A DNA stretch of 64,000 nucleotides from Aurantiacibacter sp. MUD61 (GTDB lineage Bacteria > Pseudomonadota > Alphaproteobacteria > Sphingomonadales > Sphingomonadaceae): positions 1,511,501-1,575,500 of the forward strand of contig NZ_CP115446.1 in assembly GCF_027912455.1 (NCBI RefSeq), given 5' to 3'. Shown here one piece after another: positions 8,040 to 15,538 of the stretch. The position numbers were made by a program, and so were the translations under genes. Under the pieces are notes generated by a model. The model was given only the letters and a program-made list of their open reading frames with translations. It was not told the origin of the DNA and did no database searches. Position 1 is the stretch's first letter. Each line of letters opens with the position of its first letter.

Positions 8040-9992
8040 ATGAGCGATAGAGACCAGCAGATTGCCGACGCGCAAAAGGCTTTGCAGGCGGGCGATTTCG
8101 CTGGTGGTCTCGCGCAGGCTGAGGCCGTGCTGGCAGGGGCGCCGGACGATGCCGATGCGCTCTATATGGCCGCAGTCGCGCACCGCTATCTCGGCCAACC
8201 CTCGGAAGCGCAGGAGGCTCTCGCCAAGCTTCACGCGGCGATGCCAGAATACGGCCGTGCGTGGCAGGAGGCGGGTCACCTGGCGCGAACGCAAGGCCGC
8301 GCTTCGGAAGCGATAGAAGCCTTTACCCGCGCCACCCGCTTTAATCCCGCGCTGGAGGCAAGCTGGCGCGCGCTTTCGGAATTGCAGGGCGGGGCGGAAG
8401 CCGCGGCCGCGAAGGCGCAGGCAGACCGGATCAAGGCGCTGCCGGCCGAGCTTTTCGCCGCCACCAACCACCTTGCCGAAGGGCGGTTGTTGAAAGCCGA
8501 GGAATTCTGCCGTCACTACTTGCGAAGCAATCCCAAGAGCGCGGAGGGTATGCGGCTGCTCGCCCAGATCGGCATCAAGCTGGGCATTCTCGACGATGCC
8601 GAGTTCTTGCTCGAAAGTGCGCGCGTATTTGAGCCCGACAATGTGCAGATCCGCCTAGACTATATCGATGCGTTGCGGCGCCGCCAGAAATTCGCCCGCG
8701 CGCTGGAAGAGGCCGAAGCGCTCTACCAGACCCAGCCCAACAATCCGCTCTTCCAGTCACACCTCGCCATCGAAAGCATGCAGACCGGCGACTATGATCG
8801 CGCCTTCCAATTGTTCGACGCTGTGTTGGAGAAGCTGCCCGCCGATCCAGCCACGCTGACCAGCCGCGGCCACGCGCTGAAAACGACGGGGCGCACTGAA
8901 GAAGCGGTCGAAAGCTACCGCGCAGCCTTTGCTGCCAAGCCCGACCATGGCGATGCGTGGTATGCGCTCGCGAACCTGAAGACCTACAGTTTCACCGATG
9001 AAGAAATCGCGGCGATGGAAGCGCATGTCGCGGGCGATACGCTCGCCTTCATGGACCGGGTGCATATGACCTTTGCGCTGGGCAAGGCGCATGAGGATCG
9101 TAAAGACTACGAAGCGAGTTTTCGCTATTACGAGCAGGGCAATGCGCTCAAACGCGCGCAAACCCGCTACAGCGCGGACCAGATGAGCGAAGAGCTCGCC
9201 AAGCAGCGCGAGACTTGCACGCCAGAACTGTTCGCCAAGCATGAGGGCAATGGCGACCCGTCACCCGATCCGATCTTCATCCTCGGCCTGCCGCGCGCGG
9301 GCTCGACCCTGCTCGAACAGATCCTTGCCAGCCACAGCCAGGTCGATGGCACGATGGAATTGCCCGACATTCTCGCGCTCGCCCATCGGCTGCGCGGTCG
9401 GAAAGCGGGCCAGTCGCGCTATCCTGAAATTCTCCACGACCTGAAGCCCGAACAACTCGCAGCTTTCGGCAAGCAATTCATCGAAAATACCCGCATTCAC
9501 CGGCAGGGCGCGCCGTTCTTCATCGACAAAATGCCGAACAATTTTCGCCATATCGGGTTGATCCACCTGATCCTGCCCAATGCGAAAATCATCGATGCCC
9601 GCCGCGCGCCGATGGATTGCTGTTTCTCCGGCTTCAAGCAGCTCTTCGCCGAAGGGCAGGAGTTCACATACGGCCTCACCGAAGTCGGCCGCTATTACAG
9701 CGACTATGTCGATCTGATGGACCACTGGGACAAGGTATTGCCCGGCCGCGTTCTACGGGTGCAGCATGAGGACGTGCTCGACGATCCCGAGGGCCAGATC
9801 CGCCGGATGCTCGATTATTGTGGGCTCGACTTCGAAGAAGCCTGCCTCAATTTCCACCAGACCGATCGCGCGGTGAAAACCGCCAGCAGCGAGCAGGTGC
9901 GCCAGCCGATCAACCGCAAGGGGCAGGGCGCATGGGTACCATTCGATCCGTGGCTGGGCGACTTGAGAGAGGCGCTGGGCGACAATCTCTAG
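8040..9992 (+). CDS. TPR-repeat sulfotransferase family protein
   Basis: The 650-residue protein has an N-terminal half of tetratricopeptide repeats (about residues 5-310, e.g. ALYMAAVAHRYLGQPSEAQ and TSRGHALKTTGRTEEAVES). The C-terminal half is a sulfotransferase domain. The PAPS 5'-phosphosulfate loop is visible as PIFILGLPRAGSTLLEQ (411-427), and a 3'-phosphate-binding-like region follows (IIDARRAPMDCCFSGFKQ). Family members transfer sulfate from PAPS to an acceptor, here unknown. It lacks a signal peptide and is probably cytoplasmic. A ribosome site (AGGGGGA) precedes the ATG. Comparable TPR-sulfotransferases often neighbour TonB-dependent receptors in sphingomonads; that association comes from memory. 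Confidence 0.85.
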   Translation: MSDRDQQIADAQKALQAGDFAGGLAQAEAVLAGAPDDADALYMAAVAHRYLGQPSEAQEALAKLHAAMPEYGRAWQEAGHLARTQGRASEAIEAFTRATRFNPALEASWRALSELQGGAEAAAAKAQADRIKALPAELFAATNHLAEGRLLKAEEFCRHYLRSNPKSAEGMRLLAQIGIKLGILDDAEFLLESARVFEPDNVQIRLDYIDALRRRQKFARALEEAEALYQTQPNNPLFQSHLAIESMQTGDYDRAFQLFDAVLEKLPADPATLTSRGHALKTTGRTEEAVESYRAAFAAKPDHGDAWYALANLKTYSFTDEEIAAMEAHVAGDTLAFMDRVHMTFALGKAHEDRKDYEASFRYYEQGNALKRAQTRYSADQMSEELAKQRETCTPELFAKHEGNGDPSPDPIFILGLPRAGSTLLEQILASHSQVDGTMELPDILALAHRLRGRKAGQSRYPEILHDLKPEQLAAFGKQFIENTRIHRQGAPFFIDKMPNNFRHIGLIHLILPNAKIIDARRAPMDCCFSGFKQLFAEGQEFTYGLTEVGRYYSDYVDLMDHWDKVLPGRVLRVQHEDVLDDPEGQIRRMLDYCGLDFEEACLNFHQTDRAVKTASSEQVRQPINRKGQGAWVPFDPWLGDLREALGDNL

Positions 9993-10024
9993 CGTAACCT
10001 TCCGACCATAGCTAAGGGGCGAAA

Positions 10025-11239
10025 ATGGTCGGCTCGCTCCTCTCCGTTCGCACAATGCTGCTGGCGATTTTCGTCCTGATGGCGGGCAGCGGCTTCCTGT
10101 CGACGCTTATCGCGATCCGGCTGGAAGAGGCAGGCGCCGGCGATTTCGTCATCGGCCTCGTCGGCACCAGCTATTTCGGCGGGCTGACGCTGGGTGCATT
10201 TACCGTCGCGCGCGTGATCGAACGGGTCGGCCACATCCGCGCCTTTGCCGCTTTCGTTTCCATCTTCTCCGCCAGCAGCCTGACCTATGCGGTGATCGAT
10301 TTGCCCGCGACGTGGACCGTGCTGCGCTTTATCGACGGCTTCATGATGAGCGGCGTTTTCGTCTGCCTCGAAAGCTGGCTCAACCGCGTGGCACGGCCAG
10401 ACAATCGCAGCGCGATCCTCGCCTCTTACATGATCGCGCTCTACGCGGGGCAAGCCATCGGGCAGTTCCTGCTGAACCTGCAGGACAACGCACCCGCGCT
10501 GCCGTTCATGTTATCGGCAATCCTGCTGTCGCTCTCGGTTCTGCCGGTCGTGCTCACACGGATCGACCAACCGGTGCTCGAAGAGGTCGCACCATTTACG
10601 CTGAAACGCCTCTACAACGCTTCGCCATTGGGGATCGTCGGCACGCTGGCGACCGGAATGATGCTCGGCGCGTTCTACGCCCTGGGTGCGGTGTTCGTGC
10701 AGCGCGTGGGACTGCCGCTCTCGCAGATCGCGCTGTTCACCTCCTGCGTGATCGCGGGCGGTGTGGTCCTGCAATATCCGCTCGGCATGCTGTCGGACAG
10801 GTTTGACCGGCGGCGCGTGATTATCGCAGCGATGCTGGCAGCGGCGGGCCTTTGCGCGGCGCTTGCCTTCACAAGCGAGCCGGCGCTGATCTTTATCGTC
10901 GGCGCAGCATTCGGCGGGTTCGCCTTTGCGCTTTACCCGCTCTGCGTGGCGCATTCGAACGACCATCTGGACGAAAGCGAGCGCGTGGGCGCAAGCAGTG
11001 GCCTAGTGCTCGTCTATTCTTTCGGCGCGATGCTGGGGCCGCAGTTCGGCTCGGCCTCGATGAGCTGGTTTGGCCCTGCCGGCCTGTTCGGCGCGATCGG
11101 TGTGGTTGCTCTGGTAGGAGCTGTCTTCGGCATCTGGCGAATGATCGTCAGCCCGCCGGTTGCCGAGGACGATCAGCAGGATTTCCAGATTCTGCCGCGC
11201 ACCACGCCTATGGCGTCGGTGTTACAGGACGATAGCTAG
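10025..11239 (+). CDS. MFS transporter
   Basis: The protein has 404 residues and about twelve hydrophobic segments in two halves. It starts MVGSLLSVRTMLLAIFVLMAGSGFLSTLIAIRL, and an MFS loop signature (GMLSDRFDRRRVIIAAM) lies between helices of the second half. The overall pattern resembles the YcaD-like branch of the major facilitator superfamily. The substrate is unknown. AGGGG lies 7 bases upstream of the ATG. It follows the sulfotransferase by 32 bases on the same strand and may be co-transcribed. Confidence 0.8.
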   Translation: MVGSLLSVRTMLLAIFVLMAGSGFLSTLIAIRLEEAGAGDFVIGLVGTSYFGGLTLGAFTVARVIERVGHIRAFAAFVSIFSASSLTYAVIDLPATWTVLRFIDGFMMSGVFVCLESWLNRVARPDNRSAILASYMIALYAGQAIGQFLLNLQDNAPALPFMLSAILLSLSVLPVVLTRIDQPVLEEVAPFTLKRLYNASPLGIVGTLATGMMLGAFYALGAVFVQRVGLPLSQIALFTSCVIAGGVVLQYPLGMLSDRFDRRRVIIAAMLAAAGLCAALAFTSEPALIFIVGAAFGGFAFALYPLCVAHSNDHLDESERVGASSGLVLVYSFGAMLGPQFGSASMSWFGPAGLFGAIGVVALVGAVFGIWRMIVSPPVAEDDQQDFQILPRTTPMASVLQDDS

Positions 11240-11245
11240 CCCGCG

Positions 11246-11932
11246 CTATTCATCGGCGAAGCGGACGCGCACATCGACATCGCCGAAGCCGGCAACTTCC
11301 AGCGGAATGGCCAAATTCTGCCGCACCGCTTCACGCGCGGCGCTGCGTGCAAGGCCCATGATCTCCGCATTGCTGGCAAATTCGCGCGCGCGCCGTTCGG
11401 CGATCTGCGAGTTGGAGCGACTAAGCGAGGCGGACGCATCACGGCTCACCCAAGCGCCATCGGTGAAGAAGCGCGCCTGACCCTCGTTTAGATTCGGGGT
11501 GGAGACCGTGATCTCGGGCAATTCGACTTCGAGCACTTGCGTGTTCTCGTCCCAGCCGAAGTCGCTTGTGTCCATGCCCGACAAATCGAGACGGTATTCG
11601 ACCGTCGCCGGAACGATCATTGCCTGCCGCGATTCAAGCAGATCGATATCGAGCGGGCCGATGCTTGGCGTGGACGTGCTCTCGGCTACCACATCGAACC
11701 GGCTGGAAAACACAGTGAGCGAATTCTGCCTCTCGAATGCGAGCATCGAGGTGGCAACGATGTCGCCTTCATCCTGCGGGCCCCACTTTTCCCAGGCGAG
11801 CCAGGCCAGTGCAACCGCCATCAGGGCGACGACGATCCACGGCGCGATGCCGGTCGAACGATCGGCCACCTCGTTACTGGGCTTCGGTTCGGCAATCAGG
11901 CTGCCGGTGCGGGATTTGGTTTCGCTTTCCAT
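11246..11932 (-). CDS. DUF4230 domain protein, membrane anchored
   Basis: The protein has 228 residues. A basic, polar N-terminus is followed by one membrane segment (about residues 29-48, IAPWIVVALMAVALAWLAWE) and a periplasmic domain typical of DUF4230. That domain includes VVAESTSTPSIGPLDIDLLESRQAMIVPATVEYRLDL and the C-terminal GLARSAAREAVRQNL motif. The function of the family is unknown. It overlaps the 3' end of the upstream metallo-hydrolase gene by 37 bases in another frame, so translation of the two is probably linked. It converges on the MFS gene, with only 6 bases between stop codons. Confidence 0.75.
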   Translation of the reverse strand: MESETKSRTGSLIAEPKPSNEVADRSTGIAPWIVVALMAVALAWLAWEKWGPQDEGDIVATSMLAFERQNSLTVFSSRFDVVAESTSTPSIGPLDIDLLESRQAMIVPATVEYRLDLSGMDTSDFGWDENTQVLEVELPEITVSTPNLNEGQARFFTDGAWVSRDASASLSRSNSQIAERRAREFASNAEIMGLARSAAREAVRQNLAIPLEVAGFGDVDVRVRFADE

Positions 11933-12804
11933 AGATTCTGAGAACGGTTGACGAGGCCACGCTGTTCCAGATGAATAAGATGAGCCCAGACGCTCATCTG
12001 CGCGGCGGGCCAGAGGCGTTTATCGACGCCTGCATACATGCGCGCGACCAGATCCTCGATCGGCTGTGCAGCCTCGTGCAGCAGTTTCAAAATTTGCCCC
12101 TCGCGCGCCTTGCGGTGGCCGATATTGCCGCGCACCAATTGCTTTGGCTTCTCGACCGCCGGGCCATGCGCGGGGTAGTAAATGCGATCATCGCGCTCAT
12201 AGAGTTTGTGCAGGCTCGCCATGTAATCGCCCATGTCGCCATCGGGCGGAACGATGACGCTGGTGGACCAGCCCATGACATGATCGCCGGTGAAGACCGC
12301 GCCCGTTTCCTCCAGCGCAAAGCACAAATGGTTGGAGATATGGCCGGGGGTGAAAAGCGCGGTGAGCGTCCAGCCGGTGCCGGTCATCGCCTCACCATCT
12401 TCCAGCACGCGATCGGGCTCGTATTCCTGATCATAGGCGGCCTCGACACCGCCACCGCCTTCCATCCGCAACGGCGCGCAGCCCACGATGGGCGCGCCCG
12501 TCCGCTCGGCCAGCGGCATGGCGGCGGGCGAATGATCGCGGTGGGTGTGGGTGCACATTATCGCGCGGATCGGACGGCCATCTACGGCGCGGATCAGGGC
12601 ATCGAGATGCTCTTCATCGGCAGGCCCGGGATCGATCACCGCCAAGTCTTCGGTCCCCACCAGATAGGTTTGCGTGCCGGTATAGGTGAAGGCCGAAGCA
12701 TTGGGCGCGAGCACCCGCGCAACCAGTGGTTCAAGCTGTTCGAGGTCGCCGGTGGGCCAGGTGCTGGGATCATGGGCTTGCGGAGTATTTGCCATCCTGC
12801 GCAT
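11896..12804 (-). CDS. MBL-fold metallo-hydrolase (LACTB2-like)
   Basis: The protein has about 302 residues. The metallo-beta-lactamase metal motif HxHxDH is present as THTHRDH (85-91), with later ligands in FTPGHISNH, FTGDHVMG and YPAHGPAV. The C-terminal winged-helix-like tail (HRKAREGQILKLLHEA ... VWAHLIHLEQRGLV) is typical of LACTB2-like hydrolases or ribonucleases. The substrate is unknown. Two ATGs are possible (12804 or 12795), and neither has a clear ribosome site. The divergent glpK starts only 25 bases away, so its promoter must overlap one of the two genes, or this transcript may be leaderless. Confidence 0.83.
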   Translation of the reverse strand: MRRMANTPQAHDPSTWPTGDLEQLEPLVARVLAPNASAFTYTGTQTYLVGTEDLAVIDPGPADEEHLDALIRAVDGRPIRAIMCTHTHRDHSPAAMPLAERTGAPIVGCAPLRMEGGGGVEAAYDQEYEPDRVLEDGEAMTGTGWTLTALFTPGHISNHLCFALEETGAVFTGDHVMGWSTSVIVPPDGDMGDYMASLHKLYERDDRIYYPAHGPAVEKPKQLVRGNIGHRKAREGQILKLLHEAAQPIEDLVARMYAGVDKRLWPAAQMSVWAHLIHLEQRGLVNRSQNLWKAKPNPAPAA

Positions 12805-12829
12805 ATGGCGGGGAGGAGAGAGAAAGCCA

Positions 12830-14305
12830 ATGATCGATCAGTCGATACTCGTTCTGGATGAAGGCACGACGAGCACCCGCGCCATGCTGTTCGCGCAGAA
12901 CGGCAGCCAGCGCGGCGTGGCGCAGGCGGAGCTGACCCAGCACTATCCGCGCAGCGGCTGGGTGGAGCATGATGCGGCCGAAATCTGGGACAAGACGCTC
13001 GCCTGTGCGCGCGACATGGTCGAGCAGGCGGGCGGACCGGACCGGATCGCCGCCATCGGCATTACCAACCAGCGTGAGACCGTGGTCGCATGGGACAAGG
13101 CGACGGGCGAACCGCTCCACCGCGCTATCGTCTGGCAGGACCGCCGAACCGCCGATTTCTGCGCGCAGCTGAAAGATGCCGGGAATGAGGAAATGGTGCG
13201 GGCTAAAACCGGCCTGCTGCTCGATCCCTATTTCTCCGGCACCAAGATGCGCTGGCTTCTCGATAACGCGCCTGATGTGGCGAAAGCGGCAAAGGGCGGA
13301 CGGCTGGCGCTGGGCACGGTCGAAAGCTGGCTGGTGTGGAAACTGACGCGCGGCAATTCGCATATTACCGATGCCAGCAATGCCAGCCGCACCATGCTGA
13401 TGGCGCTCGATGGCGAGGGCTGGGATGATGAGCTGTGCGATCTGCTCGGCGTTTCGCAATCCGCGCTCCCGGCGATCGTGGATTGCGCGGGCGAGCTTGC
13501 AACCACCCATGCCGATCTGTTTGGCGCGCCGATCCCGATCTGCGGCATGGCGGGAGACCAGCAATCCGCCACCATCGGGCAGGGCTGCCTCTCGCCGGGC
13601 GATACCAAGGCGACCTATGGCACCGGCGCTTTCGTGCTCGGCAATACGGGAACGCAGGTCCCGCGATCGCAGCATCGCATGCTCGGCACGGTGCTCTATC
13701 AGCTCGGCGGAGAGCGGCACTACGCGATTGAAGGCGCGGTCTTTGTCGCAGGCAGCCTGATCAAATATCTGCGCGATACGCTGGGCCTGATCGGCAGCGC
13801 TGCGGAGACCGAGGAGCTTGCTCGGTCGATCCCCGACAATGGCGGAGTCGTGATCGTGCCTGCGCTATCCGGCCTTGGCGCACCGCACTGGCGGCCAGAG
13901 GCGCGCGGCATTATTTCCGGCCTCGGTTTCGACACCGGCCGCGCGCAGATCGCCCGCGCCGCTCTCGAAGCGATGGCGCATCAGACCTACGATTTGGCGA
14001 GCGCCTTTGCTGCCGATGGCGCAGAATGGAAAAGCCTGAAGATCGATGGCGGAATGGCCGCCAACGAGTGGATGGCGCAGGATATCGCCGACCTGCTCGC
14101 TATCGAAGTGGTCCGGCCCGATTTCGTCGAGACGACCGCGCTGGGCGCAGCCATGCTGGCGGCGGTGGGTGCAGGGCTGCACGCTTCGCTGGAGGACGCC
14201 GCTGCGGCGATGATCGGCGCTGCCAAAACCTTTACGCCGGGAATGGATCAAGACGTTCGCGAGGCTCGCCTGAAGGAATGGGAGCAAGCGCTTTCGAAGG
14301 TTTGA
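12830..14305 (+). CDS. glpK: Glycerol kinase GlpK
   Basis: GlpK phosphorylates glycerol with ATP to sn-glycerol 3-phosphate. The ATG at 12830 gives 491 residues, the usual length, and is preceded by an excellent ribosome site (GGGGAGGAGAGAG). The in-frame extension to 12686 lies inside the divergent gene and is rejected. FGGY-kinase motifs are present: LDEGTTSTRAMLF (7-19), GITNQRETVVAWDK, WQDRRT, MAGDQQSATIGQG and TKATYGTGAF. IDGGMAANEWMAQDIADLL lies near the C-terminus. No glycerol facilitator or glycerol-3-phosphate dehydrogenase gene is adjacent, so the supply route is not evident. Confidence 0.93.
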   Translation: MIDQSILVLDEGTTSTRAMLFAQNGSQRGVAQAELTQHYPRSGWVEHDAAEIWDKTLACARDMVEQAGGPDRIAAIGITNQRETVVAWDKATGEPLHRAIVWQDRRTADFCAQLKDAGNEEMVRAKTGLLLDPYFSGTKMRWLLDNAPDVAKAAKGGRLALGTVESWLVWKLTRGNSHITDASNASRTMLMALDGEGWDDELCDLLGVSQSALPAIVDCAGELATTHADLFGAPIPICGMAGDQQSATIGQGCLSPGDTKATYGTGAFVLGNTGTQVPRSQHRMLGTVLYQLGGERHYAIEGAVFVAGSLIKYLRDTLGLIGSAAETEELARSIPDNGGVVIVPALSGLGAPHWRPEARGIISGLGFDTGRAQIARAALEAMAHQTYDLASAFAADGAEWKSLKIDGGMAANEWMAQDIADLLAIEVVRPDFVETTALGAAMLAAVGAGLHASLEDAAAAMIGAAKTFTPGMDQDVREARLKEWEQALSKV

Positions 14306-14315
14306 GCGAAGCCGC

Positions 14316-14783
14316 TTAGCTTACAGCAAAAGCCTGGCCGATCCGCTCGCGCAGGCGATGCACCGCTTCGGGCTGCATCGCATAATGCCTGCGCCATGCT
14401 GCATCCAGCCGCTCGATCCGCGCATACAGCGCCTTGCTGCGATCAATAATGCTACGGGTGTAGAGGTCCATCATCGCCAGGTGGCGCGCGTCGCTTTCGG
14501 GCTGCGGCGGCGGCAGGCGGCCATGGCGGCGCAGCTGGAACTCGGTCATCTCGCCGGCGAAATAGGCGCGGTGGTTCAGCAGCCAGGCGATGGCGTGCAT
14601 GATCCGCGTGGTGGTGCGCAGTCCCTCGCAAGACAGCGCGATGCGGAACTGCGTTTCCTCATCATCGAAGGGCGCGCGGGCTTCCTGCGTGTCAAACAGC
14701 GCGCGCGCTTCCTCGGCCAGCTGAAGAGCATCTTCATACAGCGTCTCGACAATCGCCGGGCTTATGGTTGCAGGGTCTCCCAT
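14316..14783 (-). CDS. rcdA: DUF1465 / RcdA-like protein
   Basis: The 155-residue, mostly helical protein matches DUF1465, the family that contains Caulobacter RcdA. RcdA is an adaptor that helps deliver the cell-cycle regulator CtrA to the ClpXP protease. Visible family features are VETLYEDALQLAEEARALFD near the N-terminus, CEGLRTTTRIMHAIAWLLNHRAYFAGE in the middle and YARIERLD towards the end. The assignment rests on family pattern, and the CtrA role is inferred from Caulobacter. It converges on glpK with a 10-base gap between stop codons. Confidence 0.72.
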   Translation of the reverse strand: MGDPATISPAIVETLYEDALQLAEEARALFDTQEARAPFDDEETQFRIALSCEGLRTTTRIMHAIAWLLNHRAYFAGEMTEFQLRRHGRLPPPQPESDARHLAMMDLYTRSIIDRSKALYARIERLDAAWRRHYAMQPEAVHRLRERIGQAFAVS

Positions 14784-14898
14784 ATGCGTACTTTGGCTAG
14801 CGGCTCCATGTCCTGTCTGCCAGTCGGAACATGGTTAACGTGCACAAGGAATTTCCCCTGTCCCAGCAAGACACGGATTGACCGCGAGGAAAAAGCGC

Positions 14899-15096
14899 TC
14901 AGGCGATGATGTCGGGGGTCAGATAGTCTTCGAGGATCGCGATCTGGTCGCGCAGCGCGAGCTTGCGCTTCTTCAGCCGCGCGACCTGCAATTGATCGGG
15001 CCCGCCATTGGCCAGCAAGGCACCGATGGCGATATCCAGATCGCGGTGCTCCACTTTCAGCGCGGCGAGGCGTTTGCGCATCTCGTCTTCAGTCAT
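14899..15096 (-). CDS. YdcH/DUF465 family small protein
   Basis: The 65-residue protein MTEDEMRKRLAALKVEHRD is predicted to be a helical hairpin. The DUF465/YdcH pattern is LxxEHRxLDxxI in the first helix and LKKRKLALRDQI in the second. The function of this family is unknown. It lies in the same direction as, and about 115 bases before, the RcdA-like gene. It diverges from a second DUF465 gene at 15304 across a 207-base promoter region. Confidence 0.8.
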   Translation of the reverse strand: MTEDEMRKRLAALKVEHRDLDIAIGALLANGGPDQLQVARLKKRKLALRDQIAILEDYLTPDIIA

Positions 15097-15303
15097 GCGA
15101 GCAAACGATCCATTGCCGGGCTTTCCACTAATTACAAAATCGACCCGATTATCGGCGAGTCAGGGCGATTCATCGCCGCGCGAATTGAAGAATTAAATTG
15201 ATTATGGTTTGATGACAATTGCGGCGCTCGTCGCACTGGCGAGTCGCTGCATTTGTGCAACGACAGGCTGCACGCGCAGCCGCAACCGCCAGGAGATGCG
15301 CAT

Positions 15304-15459
15304 ATGGATTCTTCGCACGTCAACGCCCTCAACGCAAAGCATGAAGGCCTCGACCGTCGACTTCGGGAAGAAATGAACCGACCCGCTCCCGATGCAGCGA
15401 AAATTCAGGCGCTCAAGAAGCAGAAACTCCGCATCAAGGAAGAAATCGCCTTTCATTAA
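15304..15459 (+). CDS. YdcH/DUF465 family small protein
   Basis: The 51-residue protein (MDSSHVNALNAKHEGLDRRL ... IQALKKQKLRIKEEIAFH) has the DUF465 hairpin pattern, with a central Pro-Ala-rich turn and the characteristic LKKQKLRIKEEI second helix. CAGGAG lies about 9 bases before the ATG at 15304; the open frame extends further upstream without conservation. Having two DUF465 genes back to back suggests an old duplication. It precedes ptsP by 79 bases on the same strand. The function is unknown. Confidence 0.8.
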   Translation: MDSSHVNALNAKHEGLDRRLREEMNRPAPDAAKIQALKKQKLRIKEEIAFH

Positions 15460-15538
15460 GACCGGTGATGCAAATTCTTGGGTTGCCTGGAGCAGCGGTA
15501 TAATTTGCAAAACATTTTACGTGCTATAGGCGGTAGCT

